Positions 44,858 through 52,179 of a stretch of DNA of 64,000 nt are shown here, piece after piece (within the stretch, counting starts at the first letter, position 1; the number at the start of each line of letters is the position of its first letter). The stretch is from NCBI GenBank assembly GCA_044449065.1, contig JBIOHP010000011.1:1-64000 (forward strand), in the 5' to 3' direction. Source of the stretch: JBIOHP01 sp044449065. Its GTDB lineage: Bacteria > Bacteroidota > Ignavibacteria > UBA10030 > SZUA-254. Made by a program: the position numbers and the translations under genes. Under the pieces are notes generated by a model, which was not told the origin of the DNA, did not search any database, and was given only the letters and a program-made list of their open reading frames with translations.

Positions 44858-44924
44858 TACCAATTGGGACGTCCCCCCCTCTAGATTTATAACATGGTAA
44901 CATTTAATATGCTTTGAAGGGTCT

Positions 44925-44993
44925 AATTCCCCGCCCCTTGGGGCGAAAGGCTAAAATCATAGTACGTGATACCCCGCCGCTTGCGGCGCGGGT
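44925..44993. repeat. Intergenic palindromic repeats (REP-like)
   Basis: Two GC-rich hairpins lie close together: one built from CCCC/GGGG at about 44928-44943 and one at 44974-44992 (CGCCGC, TT, GCGGCG core). They stand out against the AT-rich surrounding sequence and resemble dispersed REP elements. They fall in the 295-base gap between namZ and the M23 gene, where I see no gene. Confidence 0.5.
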
Positions 44994-45152
44994 AGTTCAT
45001 TTATCGAATATCGGCAATTCGAAAAAGTTATTCATGGGAATATCCCCAATTTACCTTGAAAATCCATCAAATTCCTCAATTATCATTGACTATTTGCAAA
45101 TTTTTTCGTATAATTAAGTTTGATTTTTTAACGCGAGAGAAGTAAATAATCC

Positions 45153-46067
45153 GTGCAAATGGAAAATGTTCCCCGTCGCAAACAGGAAAAACGATATTCA
45201 TTCGTGCTCGTACCCAGTGAAGAGGGTTCGCGGACAAGGACATTTTCCTTCTCAAGAATAGGGATCATCTGGACGGTATCCGCCGCTGCGGTTGTCTTCA
45301 CGACGTTTATTATCCTCCTGTTGATATACACGCCGGCGGGGAGATTGCTGCCGATAGCCCATCCAGAACTTGAGTATGTGTACGGCAGGCAGTTACTGGA
45401 TATTGAACGTCAGCTCGGTTCTCTCCTCAACGAGATGACCACTTTACGCGCCTATAATATTAAACTACGGAGGGCGTTGGGAGAAAACGTCTCAACATCG
45501 GATAGCGCGTTCGTATCTCAACAACCGGAGCAGCGTCAGGTTTCATCGGTTGATCGTCAACAGGAAATTACACCGCAACAGGGAGAATTTGAGCGCCGGT
45601 TAAAAAATTCTCTGCGGGATTCAAGTTATCTTAATCTCGATCTGAATACCGGGGAGAGCAGCGGTCAGCATCCGGTTTCAACTATTGCTGTTGATCTTCC
45701 GTTCGGCACTCCCGCGCGGGGATATTTCACGCGTAGTTATGATTACGAAAAAAAACATTTTGGAATTGATATTGCCGGAAAGGAAGGTAATCCGGTTTTT
45801 GCCGCCGCTGGCGGTAGAGTCATATTCGCAAGTTGGACCTATGATGATGGTTTTCAGATCATCATCGCGCATGATAAGGGCTTCATGACTATTTACAAAC
45901 ATAATCAGGCATTGATGAAAAATGTCGGAGATATGTTGAAACGCGGCGAGATCATCGCCCTAATGGGAAATACAGGCAAAACGAGTTCGGGGCCGCACCT
46001 CCATTTCGAAATTTGGAGAGATGGAAATGTGCTGGACCCCATGAATTATCTGTTATCATTAGAGTAA
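45153..46067 (+). CDS. M23 family (LytM) peptidase
   Basis: The 304-residue protein starts at GTG 45153 or ATG 45159; GAGAGAAG upstream suits the first better. One transmembrane helix (about 35-60) follows a basic start, then a coiled-coil region ('LLDIERQLGSLLNEMTTLRA') and a C-terminal LytM domain with zinc ligands in 'HFGIDIAG' (about 202) and 'GPHLHFEIW' (about 281). It may cut peptidoglycan peptide bonds or act as an amidase activator. The gene directly precedes bactofilin, a pairing known to shape cells by placing peptidoglycan hydrolysis. Confidence 0.9.
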   Translation: MQMENVPRRKQEKRYSFVLVPSEEGSRTRTFSFSRIGIIWTVSAAAVVFTTFIILLLIYTPAGRLLPIAHPELEYVYGRQLLDIERQLGSLLNEMTTLRAYNIKLRRALGENVSTSDSAFVSQQPEQRQVSSVDRQQEITPQQGEFERRLKNSLRDSSYLNLDLNTGESSGQHPVSTIAVDLPFGTPARGYFTRSYDYEKKHFGIDIAGKEGNPVFAAAGGRVIFASWTYDDGFQIIIAHDKGFMTIYKHNQALMKNVGDMLKRGEIIALMGNTGKTSSGPHLHFEIWRDGNVLDPMNYLLSLE

Positions 46068-46079
46068 AGGAAAAAAATC

Positions 46080-46463
46080 ATGGCTGCCAAAAATGAAGTG
46101 AATGAGCTGAATCTCGTAGGTATCGGGACAACCTTCGAAGGGAAAATCCGCACATCCGGAAGTCTGCGTATCGATGGCAAAGTCATCGGTGAAGTTATTG
46201 CAACGCAGAATGTCCACATCGGGGGGAGCGGTGAGATCGAAGGGACAATCACCGCAAAAAACGTGACCGTTGGAGGTAGGGTCGTCGGTACCGTTACCGC
46301 TCAGGAAAAATTAGTTCTGGAAAGTAAAGCCGTATTAAACGGCGATATCCGGGCGACCAAACTCGTGATCGATGAAGGAGCTGTCTTCGATGGTAAGTGC
46401 GCCATGACCGAATCGAAACCCATGGCTTCCGTGGTTGAGCTGAAAACTGATCTGCGGCGCTGA
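46080..46463 (+). CDS. Bactofilin
   Basis: This 127-residue protein is a DUF583/bactofilin: repeated short beta-helix strands such as 'IGTTFEGKIRTSGSLRIDGK', 'VTVGGRVVGTVTAQEKLVLE' and 'DIRATKLVIDEGAVFDGKC' make the self-polymerising right-handed helix. Bactofilins form cytoskeletal filaments without nucleotide. AAAGGA before ATG supports the start. It follows the M23 gene by 12 bases, so both are likely on one message, and precedes the ATP synthase cluster by 16 bases. Confidence 0.95.
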   Translation: MAAKNEVNELNLVGIGTTFEGKIRTSGSLRIDGKVIGEVIATQNVHIGGSGEIEGTITAKNVTVGGRVVGTVTAQEKLVLESKAVLNGDIRATKLVIDEGAVFDGKCAMTESKPMASVVELKTDLRR

Positions 46464-46479
46464 TTGATTTCTATCATCT

Positions 46480-46755
46480 GTGTCCCTTCAGGATCAACAA
46501 AACGAGAAAAATCAAAATAAACTTAGCGCAAGGTTCAGCGAGTCCGGTACGTTCCTGACCGCAGGTCTCCAGCTTAGTGCGGCGGTGATCTTGATGGCGC
46601 TTCTCGGCTGGTGGCTCGACGAGAGATGGAATACCAAACCCTGGCTGACGTTCGTCGGAGCATTATTCGGCAGCGGGGCCGGTCTTTACCAGTTCATAAA
46701 GACAGTAAATAAAGTCAGTAAAGAAGAAGAGAAGAAAGAACAATTTCACTGGTGA
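46480..46755 (+). CDS. atpZ: AtpZ/AtpI-like ATP synthase assembly protein
   Basis: The 91-residue product starts at a GTG and has two membrane helices: 'LSAAVILMALLGWWLDER' and 'WLTFVGALFGSGAGLYQFI'. The 'GWWLDERWNTKPW' turn is the hallmark of the AtpZ/F0F1-ATPase assembly family. It opens the atp cluster. Members assist c-ring assembly or Mg/Ca handling. It overlaps the next gene by 4 bases (GTGA). Gene symbol reflects the family and position; a label of AtpI is equally used. Confidence 0.8.
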   Translation: MSLQDQQNEKNQNKLSARFSESGTFLTAGLQLSAAVILMALLGWWLDERWNTKPWLTFVGALFGSGAGLYQFIKTVNKVSKEEEKKEQFHW

Positions 46756-47141
46756 AAATCGATTGGTCGTTTCCCAGGCAAATCCTTCTCGTCCTTTTGG
46801 TGATAGGCGGCGTTTCAGCTTATCCATTGTTTAAATTTTATAGTTCAGATGTCATAGCAGCCGCAGCCGCAGGAGCGGGGCTTGCAACATTGAATGTTCT
46901 CCTTGGTTTTGCCGCCCTGGAATATTCACGGGACAAATCGACCCTGACATTTTTTAAATTTGTTCTCGGCGGGATGGGAATCCGGTTATTGTTCATGTGC
47001 GGCGTGCTCGTTATTCTCATCAAGTTTCTGGCGATGAACCTCTGGGCGTTGATCTGTGCATTAGGATTGTTTTACGTTATTTATCTTACAATTGAAATCG
47101 TGTACATCGATAAAAAAGTCAGTACTAAACAACAACGATAA
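46752..47141 (+). CDS. atpI: ATP synthase subunit I-like protein
   Basis: This 129-residue membrane protein starts at GTG 46752, coupled to the previous gene. It has about four hydrophobic helices and resembles the loosely conserved AtpI family, which helps insert the c-ring. Key sequence conservation is weak, as usual for this family ('AAAAGAGLATLNVLLGF', 'IEIVYIDKKVSTKQQ'), and the call leans on position ahead of subunit a. The GTG of the next gene lies 5 bases downstream. Confidence 0.65.
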   Translation: MKIDWSFPRQILLVLLVIGGVSAYPLFKFYSSDVIAAAAAGAGLATLNVLLGFAALEYSRDKSTLTFFKFVLGGMGIRLLFMCGVLVILIKFLAMNLWALICALGLFYVIYLTIEIVYIDKKVSTKQQR

Positions 47142-47146
47142 TTTAC

Positions 47147-48163
47147 GTGTTTATTAATTTTCAGGAATCACAGCAACAAACGATAACTTCGGCGCAAGCT
47201 CCGGCGGATACTCTTAAGACCTCAGGCAAAACGGAACCGCAGGAAGAAAATCTTTTCGTGCGGCTGCTCCATCACACGCAGGACTCACACGAGGTGGAAT
47301 TGCCGGGTACAACAGTCGAACTACCGTATCTGATCTTTGATGATGGATCGTTCCATGCGTACCGGAACGTTGAATCGTTAAAGGAACAGGGAATCTTCAC
47401 GGTTCAACACGAGAAAGTTGTCCGCGTCTCCGATGGCCGTTCGCCGCAATTTGACCTCTCTATCACAAAGCATGTTGTCTTCATGTGGGTTGCGGCGCTA
47501 ATCCTTATAATCGCAGCATTCACAGCCGCCAGGAAAAATCGCGCATCCCGCATTCCCAAAGGTTTGGGCAATCTCGTTGAAATTTTCGTGGTGTTCATCC
47601 GTGATGAAATATTGCTCCCCAATATGGGAAGAGACGGTTTGAGGTATCTCCCATATTTATTGACGACGTTTTTCTTCATTCTTGTAATGAATTTGATAGG
47701 GATGATCCCCTATAGTTCAACCTCCACCGGTAACGTAAACGTCACTGCCGGTTTGGCAATCATCGCTTTTATCATGATACAGGCGTCGGCAATTCGCGCG
47801 CAGGGATTCGGTCGCTATCTGGCTCACCTGACCGGCGGAGTGCCGTGGATTCTCTGGCCCATCATGATCCCGATTGAAATTCTCGGTCTGTTTACCAAAC
47901 CGTTCGCCCTTTGCATTCGTTTGTTCGCAAATATGACCGGCGGGCATATCGTTATTGTGTCATTGATCGGGATGATATTTATTTTCCGGTCGTTTGTGCT
48001 GGCGCCCGTGCCGATTGTGTTCGCGCTCGGGATCAATATGCTGGAACTCTTCGTCGCATTTTTACAGGCTTATATTTTTACTATGCTCACGTCGCTTTTC
48101 ATGGGATTGGGAATCCAAGCCGCCCACGCGGAAAGTGAAAGTCATCAAGAGCATTCGCACTAA
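47147..48163 (+). CDS. atpB: ATP synthase F0 subunit a
   Basis: This 338-residue protein carries the proton channel of the F0 sector. The essential arginine lies in 'ALCIRLFANMTGGH' (about residue 258). An extended N-terminal region (about 1-100, with 'LLHHTQDSHEVELPG') precedes the first helix, as in Bacteroidota/Chlorobi homologues. Start is GTG 47147; the N-terminal Gln/Ala-rich stretch lacks conservation, so a later start is possible. The His-rich C-terminal tail is unremarkable. Confidence 0.93.
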   Translation: MFINFQESQQQTITSAQAPADTLKTSGKTEPQEENLFVRLLHHTQDSHEVELPGTTVELPYLIFDDGSFHAYRNVESLKEQGIFTVQHEKVVRVSDGRSPQFDLSITKHVVFMWVAALILIIAAFTAARKNRASRIPKGLGNLVEIFVVFIRDEILLPNMGRDGLRYLPYLLTTFFFILVMNLIGMIPYSSTSTGNVNVTAGLAIIAFIMIQASAIRAQGFGRYLAHLTGGVPWILWPIMIPIEILGLFTKPFALCIRLFANMTGGHIVIVSLIGMIFIFRSFVLAPVPIVFALGINMLELFVAFLQAYIFTMLTSLFMGLGIQAAHAESESHQEHSH

Positions 48164-48200
48164 TCATCAACATCGATCACTTAATTATAGGAGTAGAAGA

Positions 48201-48431
48201 ATGGAACAATTCGCATTAGCACATGCCGCAGCCGGAATCGGCGCTGCAATCACTGTTATCGGAGCCGGTTATGGTATCGGTAAACTTGCCGCCGCAGCTA
48301 TGGAAGCCAGCGGTCGTCAACCTGAAGCAGCCGGACAGGTCCGTACCTCAATGTTAATCGCCGCAGCCCTTATCGAAGGCGCAACGTTTTTCGCGCTGGC
48401 GATTTGCATTATTCTCGCAGCGAAAGGTTAA
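48201..48431 (+). CDS. atpE: ATP synthase F0 subunit c
   Basis: The true ATG at 48201, with TAGGAG upstream, gives 76 residues; a longer overlapping frame from 47994 is not used. Two helices are joined by the polar loop 'EASGRQPEA'. The ion-binding Glu 59 is in 'AALIEGATFFAL'. The position that carries Gln in sodium-type rings is Ile 26 here and the residue after Glu is Gly, so a proton-type ring is predicted. It sits in the standard place between a and b. Confidence 0.95.
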   Translation: MEQFALAHAAAGIGAAITVIGAGYGIGKLAAAAMEASGRQPEAAGQVRTSMLIAAALIEGATFFALAICIILAAKG

Positions 48432-48484
48432 TTCACGATTGCGGTGTTAGCCGCAATGCTACCAATTTATCATTGGATTAATAT

Positions 48485-48970
48485 ATGTTAGATATAAATC
48501 CCGGTTTAATCCTCTGGACGATTGTTACATTCGTCCTTCTGTTGATCGTCCTGAAGAAGTTCGCATGGACCACTATCCTCAATGCGCTTAACCAGAGAGA
48601 AGAACATATTCGTCAGGCGTTAAAAACTGCCGAAGATGCAAAACTTGAAGCCGAACGCATTCTCCAGGAAAACCGCAGGCAGCTCGATAAAGCGGAAGAG
48701 GAAGCCCGGCGGATCCTCAACGAGGGTCGCGCGCTGGGTGAAAAATTAAAAGCGGAGATTGTTGAAAAAGCTTCACAGCAATCACGCAAGATGGTCGATC
48801 AGGCAAAGCAGGAAATCGACCGGGAACGGGACGCCGCGCTCTCCCAGCTTCGCACCGAGGTTGCCACGCTTGCCTTGATGGCTGCCGGAAAAATATTAAA
48901 CGAAACCCTCGATGCCGAGAAACACCGCAAACTTGTCGATGATGTGTTGAAAACATTGCCTCATAATTAA
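48485..48970 (+). CDS. atpF: ATP synthase F0 subunit b
   Basis: This 161-residue stator protein has one N-terminal membrane helix ('LILWTIVTFVLLLIVLKKF') followed by a long amphipathic helix ('ALKTAEDAKLEAERILQENR') that dimerises and joins F0 to the delta subunit. No second copy (b') is present in the cluster, so b is a homodimer. It lies 53 bases after subunit c and 6 bases before delta. Confidence 0.95.
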   Translation: MLDINPGLILWTIVTFVLLLIVLKKFAWTTILNALNQREEHIRQALKTAEDAKLEAERILQENRRQLDKAEEEARRILNEGRALGEKLKAEIVEKASQQSRKMVDQAKQEIDRERDAALSQLRTEVATLALMAAGKILNETLDAEKHRKLVDDVLKTLPHN

Positions 48971-48976
48971 ACTCAA

Positions 48977-49522
48977 ATGTCAGAATCACGTTCAGCGCAC
49001 AGGTACGCAGCGGCGATCATCGGAGTTGCCATAGAATTAAAACAGCTCGATGTTGTCAGTAGCGATTTTAACCTCATGAAGAATGTCATCCAGAGCTCCA
49101 AAGAATTTTCTCTCTTCCTCAAAAGTCCTATCATCGATAAAGAGAAGAAGAAAAAAGTTCTTGAGGACGTCTTTAAGGGCAAAATGACAGATGTTACAAT
49201 GAAGTTTATTATCCTGATTACCCAAAAGGGACGCGAAACGATCCTGCCGGAAATTATCAGGCAGTTCGATATTCTCCGCGATAAACAACTGGGAATCATC
49301 AGCGTCACCCTGAGGTCCGTTACGAAAATAAATCCGGACCAGCGGACGAAATTAATCGACAGCATCCAATCCGTCACGAAAAAAACCGTGCGGCTCAACG
49401 AAGTGATCGATGCGCAGTTGATCGGCGGGTTCAGCGTGCAATACGAAGATACCGTTTGGGATGGCAGCGTTCGCCGCCAGCTCGAAACCTTGCGGGGTCG
49501 CCTTATCGGCGGCGTCGCATAA
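48977..49522 (+). CDS. atpH: ATP synthase F1 subunit delta
   Basis: The 181-residue peripheral stator subunit has the OSCP/delta signature near the C-terminus: 'LNEVIDAQLIGGFSVQYEDT', followed by 'WDGSVRRQLETL'. It connects the b dimer to the top of the alpha/beta hexamer. It is 6 bases behind subunit b, and 57 bases separate it from subunit alpha. Confidence 0.95.
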   Translation: MSESRSAHRYAAAIIGVAIELKQLDVVSSDFNLMKNVIQSSKEFSLFLKSPIIDKEKKKKVLEDVFKGKMTDVTMKFIILITQKGRETILPEIIRQFDILRDKQLGIISVTLRSVTKINPDQRTKLIDSIQSVTKKTVRLNEVIDAQLIGGFSVQYEDTVWDGSVRRQLETLRGRLIGGVA

Positions 49523-49579
49523 CGGTAACCGGATACCAATCATGAATTCAATTTAACTTTAAGAAAAAGGATTTTAACG

Positions 49580-51127
49580 ATGGCAGAAGTCAGACCTGAT
49601 GAAGTCTCTGCAATATTACGGAAACAACTCGCGGGGTTCGAAAAAGAAACCGATATCTACGATGTCGGCACTGTGCTCCAGGTGGGCGATGGCATCGCCC
49701 GCATTTACGGCTTATCACACGTTATGGCGAGCGAGCTGATCGAGTTTCCCCATAACATTTTCGGCATGGTGCTCAACCTCGAAGAGGATAACGTCGGCGC
49801 GGTGATCTTTGGTGAAAGCGAAACCATTAAAGAAGGCGATACCGTAAAACGCACCGGCCGCATTGCGTCCATGCCTGTCGGCGAAGAGATGCTTGGCCGT
49901 GTCATCAACCCCCTTGGTCAGGCAATCGATGGTCGCGGTGAAATTAAAACCGCCAGGTTCTATCCCATCGAACGCAAAGCTCTCGGCGTTATTCAGCGCC
50001 AGGGTGTTAAAGAGCCGCTCCAGACCGGCATTAAAGCCGTTGACGGAATGATCCCCATCGGCAGAGGTCAACGCGAACTTATCATTGGCGACCGCCAAAC
50101 GGGAAAAACTGCCGTTGCAATCGATACGATCATCAATCAAAAATATACCCACGGTGAACTTGCAAAGAAACGAGGCGTTGAACCTGTGTACTGCATCTAT
50201 GTAGCTATCGGGCAAAAGGGATCGACCGTTGCGCAGGTAGTAGCGAAGCTTGAAGAAACCGGCGCTATGGAATATACGACTGTTATCCAGGCGTCCGCCA
50301 GTGATCCTGCTCCTCTGCAATTCATCGCTCCGTATTCGGGAGCTACGCTTGGCGAATTTTTCCGCGACGCTGGGAAACATGCGCTGGTGATCTACGACGA
50401 TCTTTCAAAACACGCTCAATCGTACCGGCAAGTCTCTCTGTTGCTGCGAAGACCTCCGGGACGCGAAGCGTATCCCGGCGACGTATTTTATCTTCACTCC
50501 CGCTTGCTGGAACGCGCGTCAAAACTCAGCAAGGAGTTAGGCGGCGGAAGTTTGACCGCACTGCCGATTATTGAAACACAAGCCGGCGACGTATCGGCGT
50601 ACATTCCCACGAACGTCATCTCCATCACGGATGGACAGATTTATCTTGAACCCGGATTATTCAATTCCGGCATACGCCCCGCTATCAACGTCGGTATCTC
50701 CGTTTCCCGTGTGGGCGGAAACGCACAGATTAAAGCTATGAAACGTGTTGCCGGAAGATTGCGTCTCGATCTTGCGCAGTACCGCGAGCTGGAAGCGTTT
50801 GCCAAATTCGGCTCCGACCTCGATAAGTCAACGCAGGATCAGTTAACGCGCGGCTCACGCCTCGTCGAGCTCTTGAAGCAGGGCCAGTTTGCGCCCATGC
50901 CGGTTGAGAAACAGGTTGCCAGCATTTTCGTCGGCACGAACGGCTATCTCGATGCCATTCCGCTTCATCAAGTCCAGCGGTTTGAGCGTGAATTCCTGGA
51001 GATGATGGATCTGAAACATGCCGACGTGTTAAATGAGATCGCCGAAAAGAAAGATCTTGGCGAGCAGCTGACGCAAAAGCTGCATACCATCATTAAAGAG
51101 TTCGTCGCATCATTTAAAGTTTCCTGA
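49580..51127 (+). CDS. atpA: ATP synthase F1 subunit alpha
   Basis: This 515-residue subunit contains the Walker A motif 'GDRQTGKTA' (170-178), 'VIYDDLSKHAQSYRQVSLL' and 'IRPAINVGISVSRVGGNAQI' with the arginine that completes the catalytic site on beta. Length and all domains are complete. A strong AAAAAGGA precedes the ATG. Subunit gamma follows 2 bases later; subunits beta and epsilon are not in the window. Confidence 0.97.
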   Translation: MAEVRPDEVSAILRKQLAGFEKETDIYDVGTVLQVGDGIARIYGLSHVMASELIEFPHNIFGMVLNLEEDNVGAVIFGESETIKEGDTVKRTGRIASMPVGEEMLGRVINPLGQAIDGRGEIKTARFYPIERKALGVIQRQGVKEPLQTGIKAVDGMIPIGRGQRELIIGDRQTGKTAVAIDTIINQKYTHGELAKKRGVEPVYCIYVAIGQKGSTVAQVVAKLEETGAMEYTTVIQASASDPAPLQFIAPYSGATLGEFFRDAGKHALVIYDDLSKHAQSYRQVSLLLRRPPGREAYPGDVFYLHSRLLERASKLSKELGGGSLTALPIIETQAGDVSAYIPTNVISITDGQIYLEPGLFNSGIRPAINVGISVSRVGGNAQIKAMKRVAGRLRLDLAQYRELEAFAKFGSDLDKSTQDQLTRGSRLVELLKQGQFAPMPVEKQVASIFVGTNGYLDAIPLHQVQRFEREFLEMMDLKHADVLNEIAEKKDLGEQLTQKLHTIIKEFVASFKVS

Positions 51128-51129
51128 GC

Positions 51130-52029
51130 ATGGCGACTCTTCGCGATATACGCAGGCGGATTTCGGGCGTCAAGAGCACGCAGAAAATCACCAAGGCGAT
51201 GAAAATGGTCGCAGCTGCCAAACTGCGCCGCGCGCAGGAAGCGATGCTTTCCGCACGACCGTACTCGCGGAAGATGAAAGAGCTCCTTCAGCAGCTTTCC
51301 ACAACCGTCGACGTCTCGAAGTATCCGCTGTTTGAACAACGATCCGTAAGTAAAGCGGCAGTCATTGTGGTGACAGCCGACCGCGGCTTGTGTGGCGCGT
51401 TCAATTCCAATATCATTAAAACTGCGGTCAGCCATGTTAAATCGGAATTTCCCGACCTCTTCACGAGGGGAGATGTGAAGCTTATTGTGGTCGGAAAAAA
51501 AGCTTCCGATTATTTTGGAAAACGCGATTATAGCGTCGCAAAAAGCCATGTCGGAATATTTTCAGGTTTGCAGTTTGCCACCGCGCGCAATATCATGAGC
51601 GATGCTATAAACGGGTTTCTTGAGAAACGGTATGACCGCGTTGACGTTGTCTTCAATGAATTTAAATCGTTAGGACAGCAGCGCGTCAGGATAGAACAGT
51701 TGCTGCCCATTGCAACTCAATCGGATTCGCAGGGAAACGCTCCGGCAAAACAGCCGGCGCCCGTCGATTACATTTACGAACCATCGAGCGATGCTATCAT
51801 CACTTCGTTAGTTCCGAAACACCTTGATTTTCAAATGTGGCGCATTTTGCTGGAGTCCAACGCTTCCGAACAGGGCGCGCGCATGACTGCTATGGAGAAC
51901 GCCACTACCAATGCTACCGATTTGATCCGCACGCTGCAGCTTTCCTACAATAAAGCGCGGCAATCGTCGATCACAAAAGAGCTCCTCGAAATCGTCGCCG
52001 GAGCCGAAGCCCTCAAGAAAGCGGGTTAA
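51130..52029 (+). CDS. atpG: ATP synthase F1 subunit gamma
   Basis: The 299-residue central rotor shaft has the N-terminal coiled coil 'RRRISGVKSTQKITKAMKMV' and the matching C-terminal helix ('MTAMENATTNATDLIRTLQL'). The middle has 'VVTADRGLCGAFNSNIIK'. It ends the cluster. The usual next genes (beta, epsilon) are replaced by a palindromic repeat and the minus-strand methyltransferase gene, as is common in Bacteroidota, where atpD-atpC are elsewhere. Confidence 0.96.
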   Translation: MATLRDIRRRISGVKSTQKITKAMKMVAAAKLRRAQEAMLSARPYSRKMKELLQQLSTTVDVSKYPLFEQRSVSKAAVIVVTADRGLCGAFNSNIIKTAVSHVKSEFPDLFTRGDVKLIVVGKKASDYFGKRDYSVAKSHVGIFSGLQFATARNIMSDAINGFLEKRYDRVDVVFNEFKSLGQQRVRIEQLLPIATQSDSQGNAPAKQPAPVDYIYEPSSDAIITSLVPKHLDFQMWRILLESNASEQGARMTAMENATTNATDLIRTLQLSYNKARQSSITKELLEIVAGAEALKKAG

Positions 52030-52133
52030 TTCGCCGGAGATTTGTAAGCGATACACCAATTAAAATAACTGGTACAAAGCTGTCAATGAGTTTGCCAGTT
52101 GCAGATAGAATGCTGGATGAGAATAGACCGGAC

Positions 52134-52161
52134 GTAGGGGCGTTCAATTGAACGCCCCTAC
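52134..52161. repeat. 28-bp perfect palindrome
   Basis: The sequence from 52134 to 52161 reads the same on both strands (GTAGGGGCGTTCAA and its complement). It lies between the convergent atpG and methyltransferase genes. It could act as a terminator hairpin, but has no strong T run. Its GGGGCG-type stem resembles dispersed intergenic repeats found in many genomes. Confidence 0.8.
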
Positions 52162-52179
52162 ATTTCTATATGCAGCTTG

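Noticed and set aside
47994..48431. 145-residue frame covering the atpE gene
   Set aside because: The first 69 codons overlap atpB in another frame; the ATG at 48201 with a strong ribosome-binding site gives the normal 76-residue c subunit.
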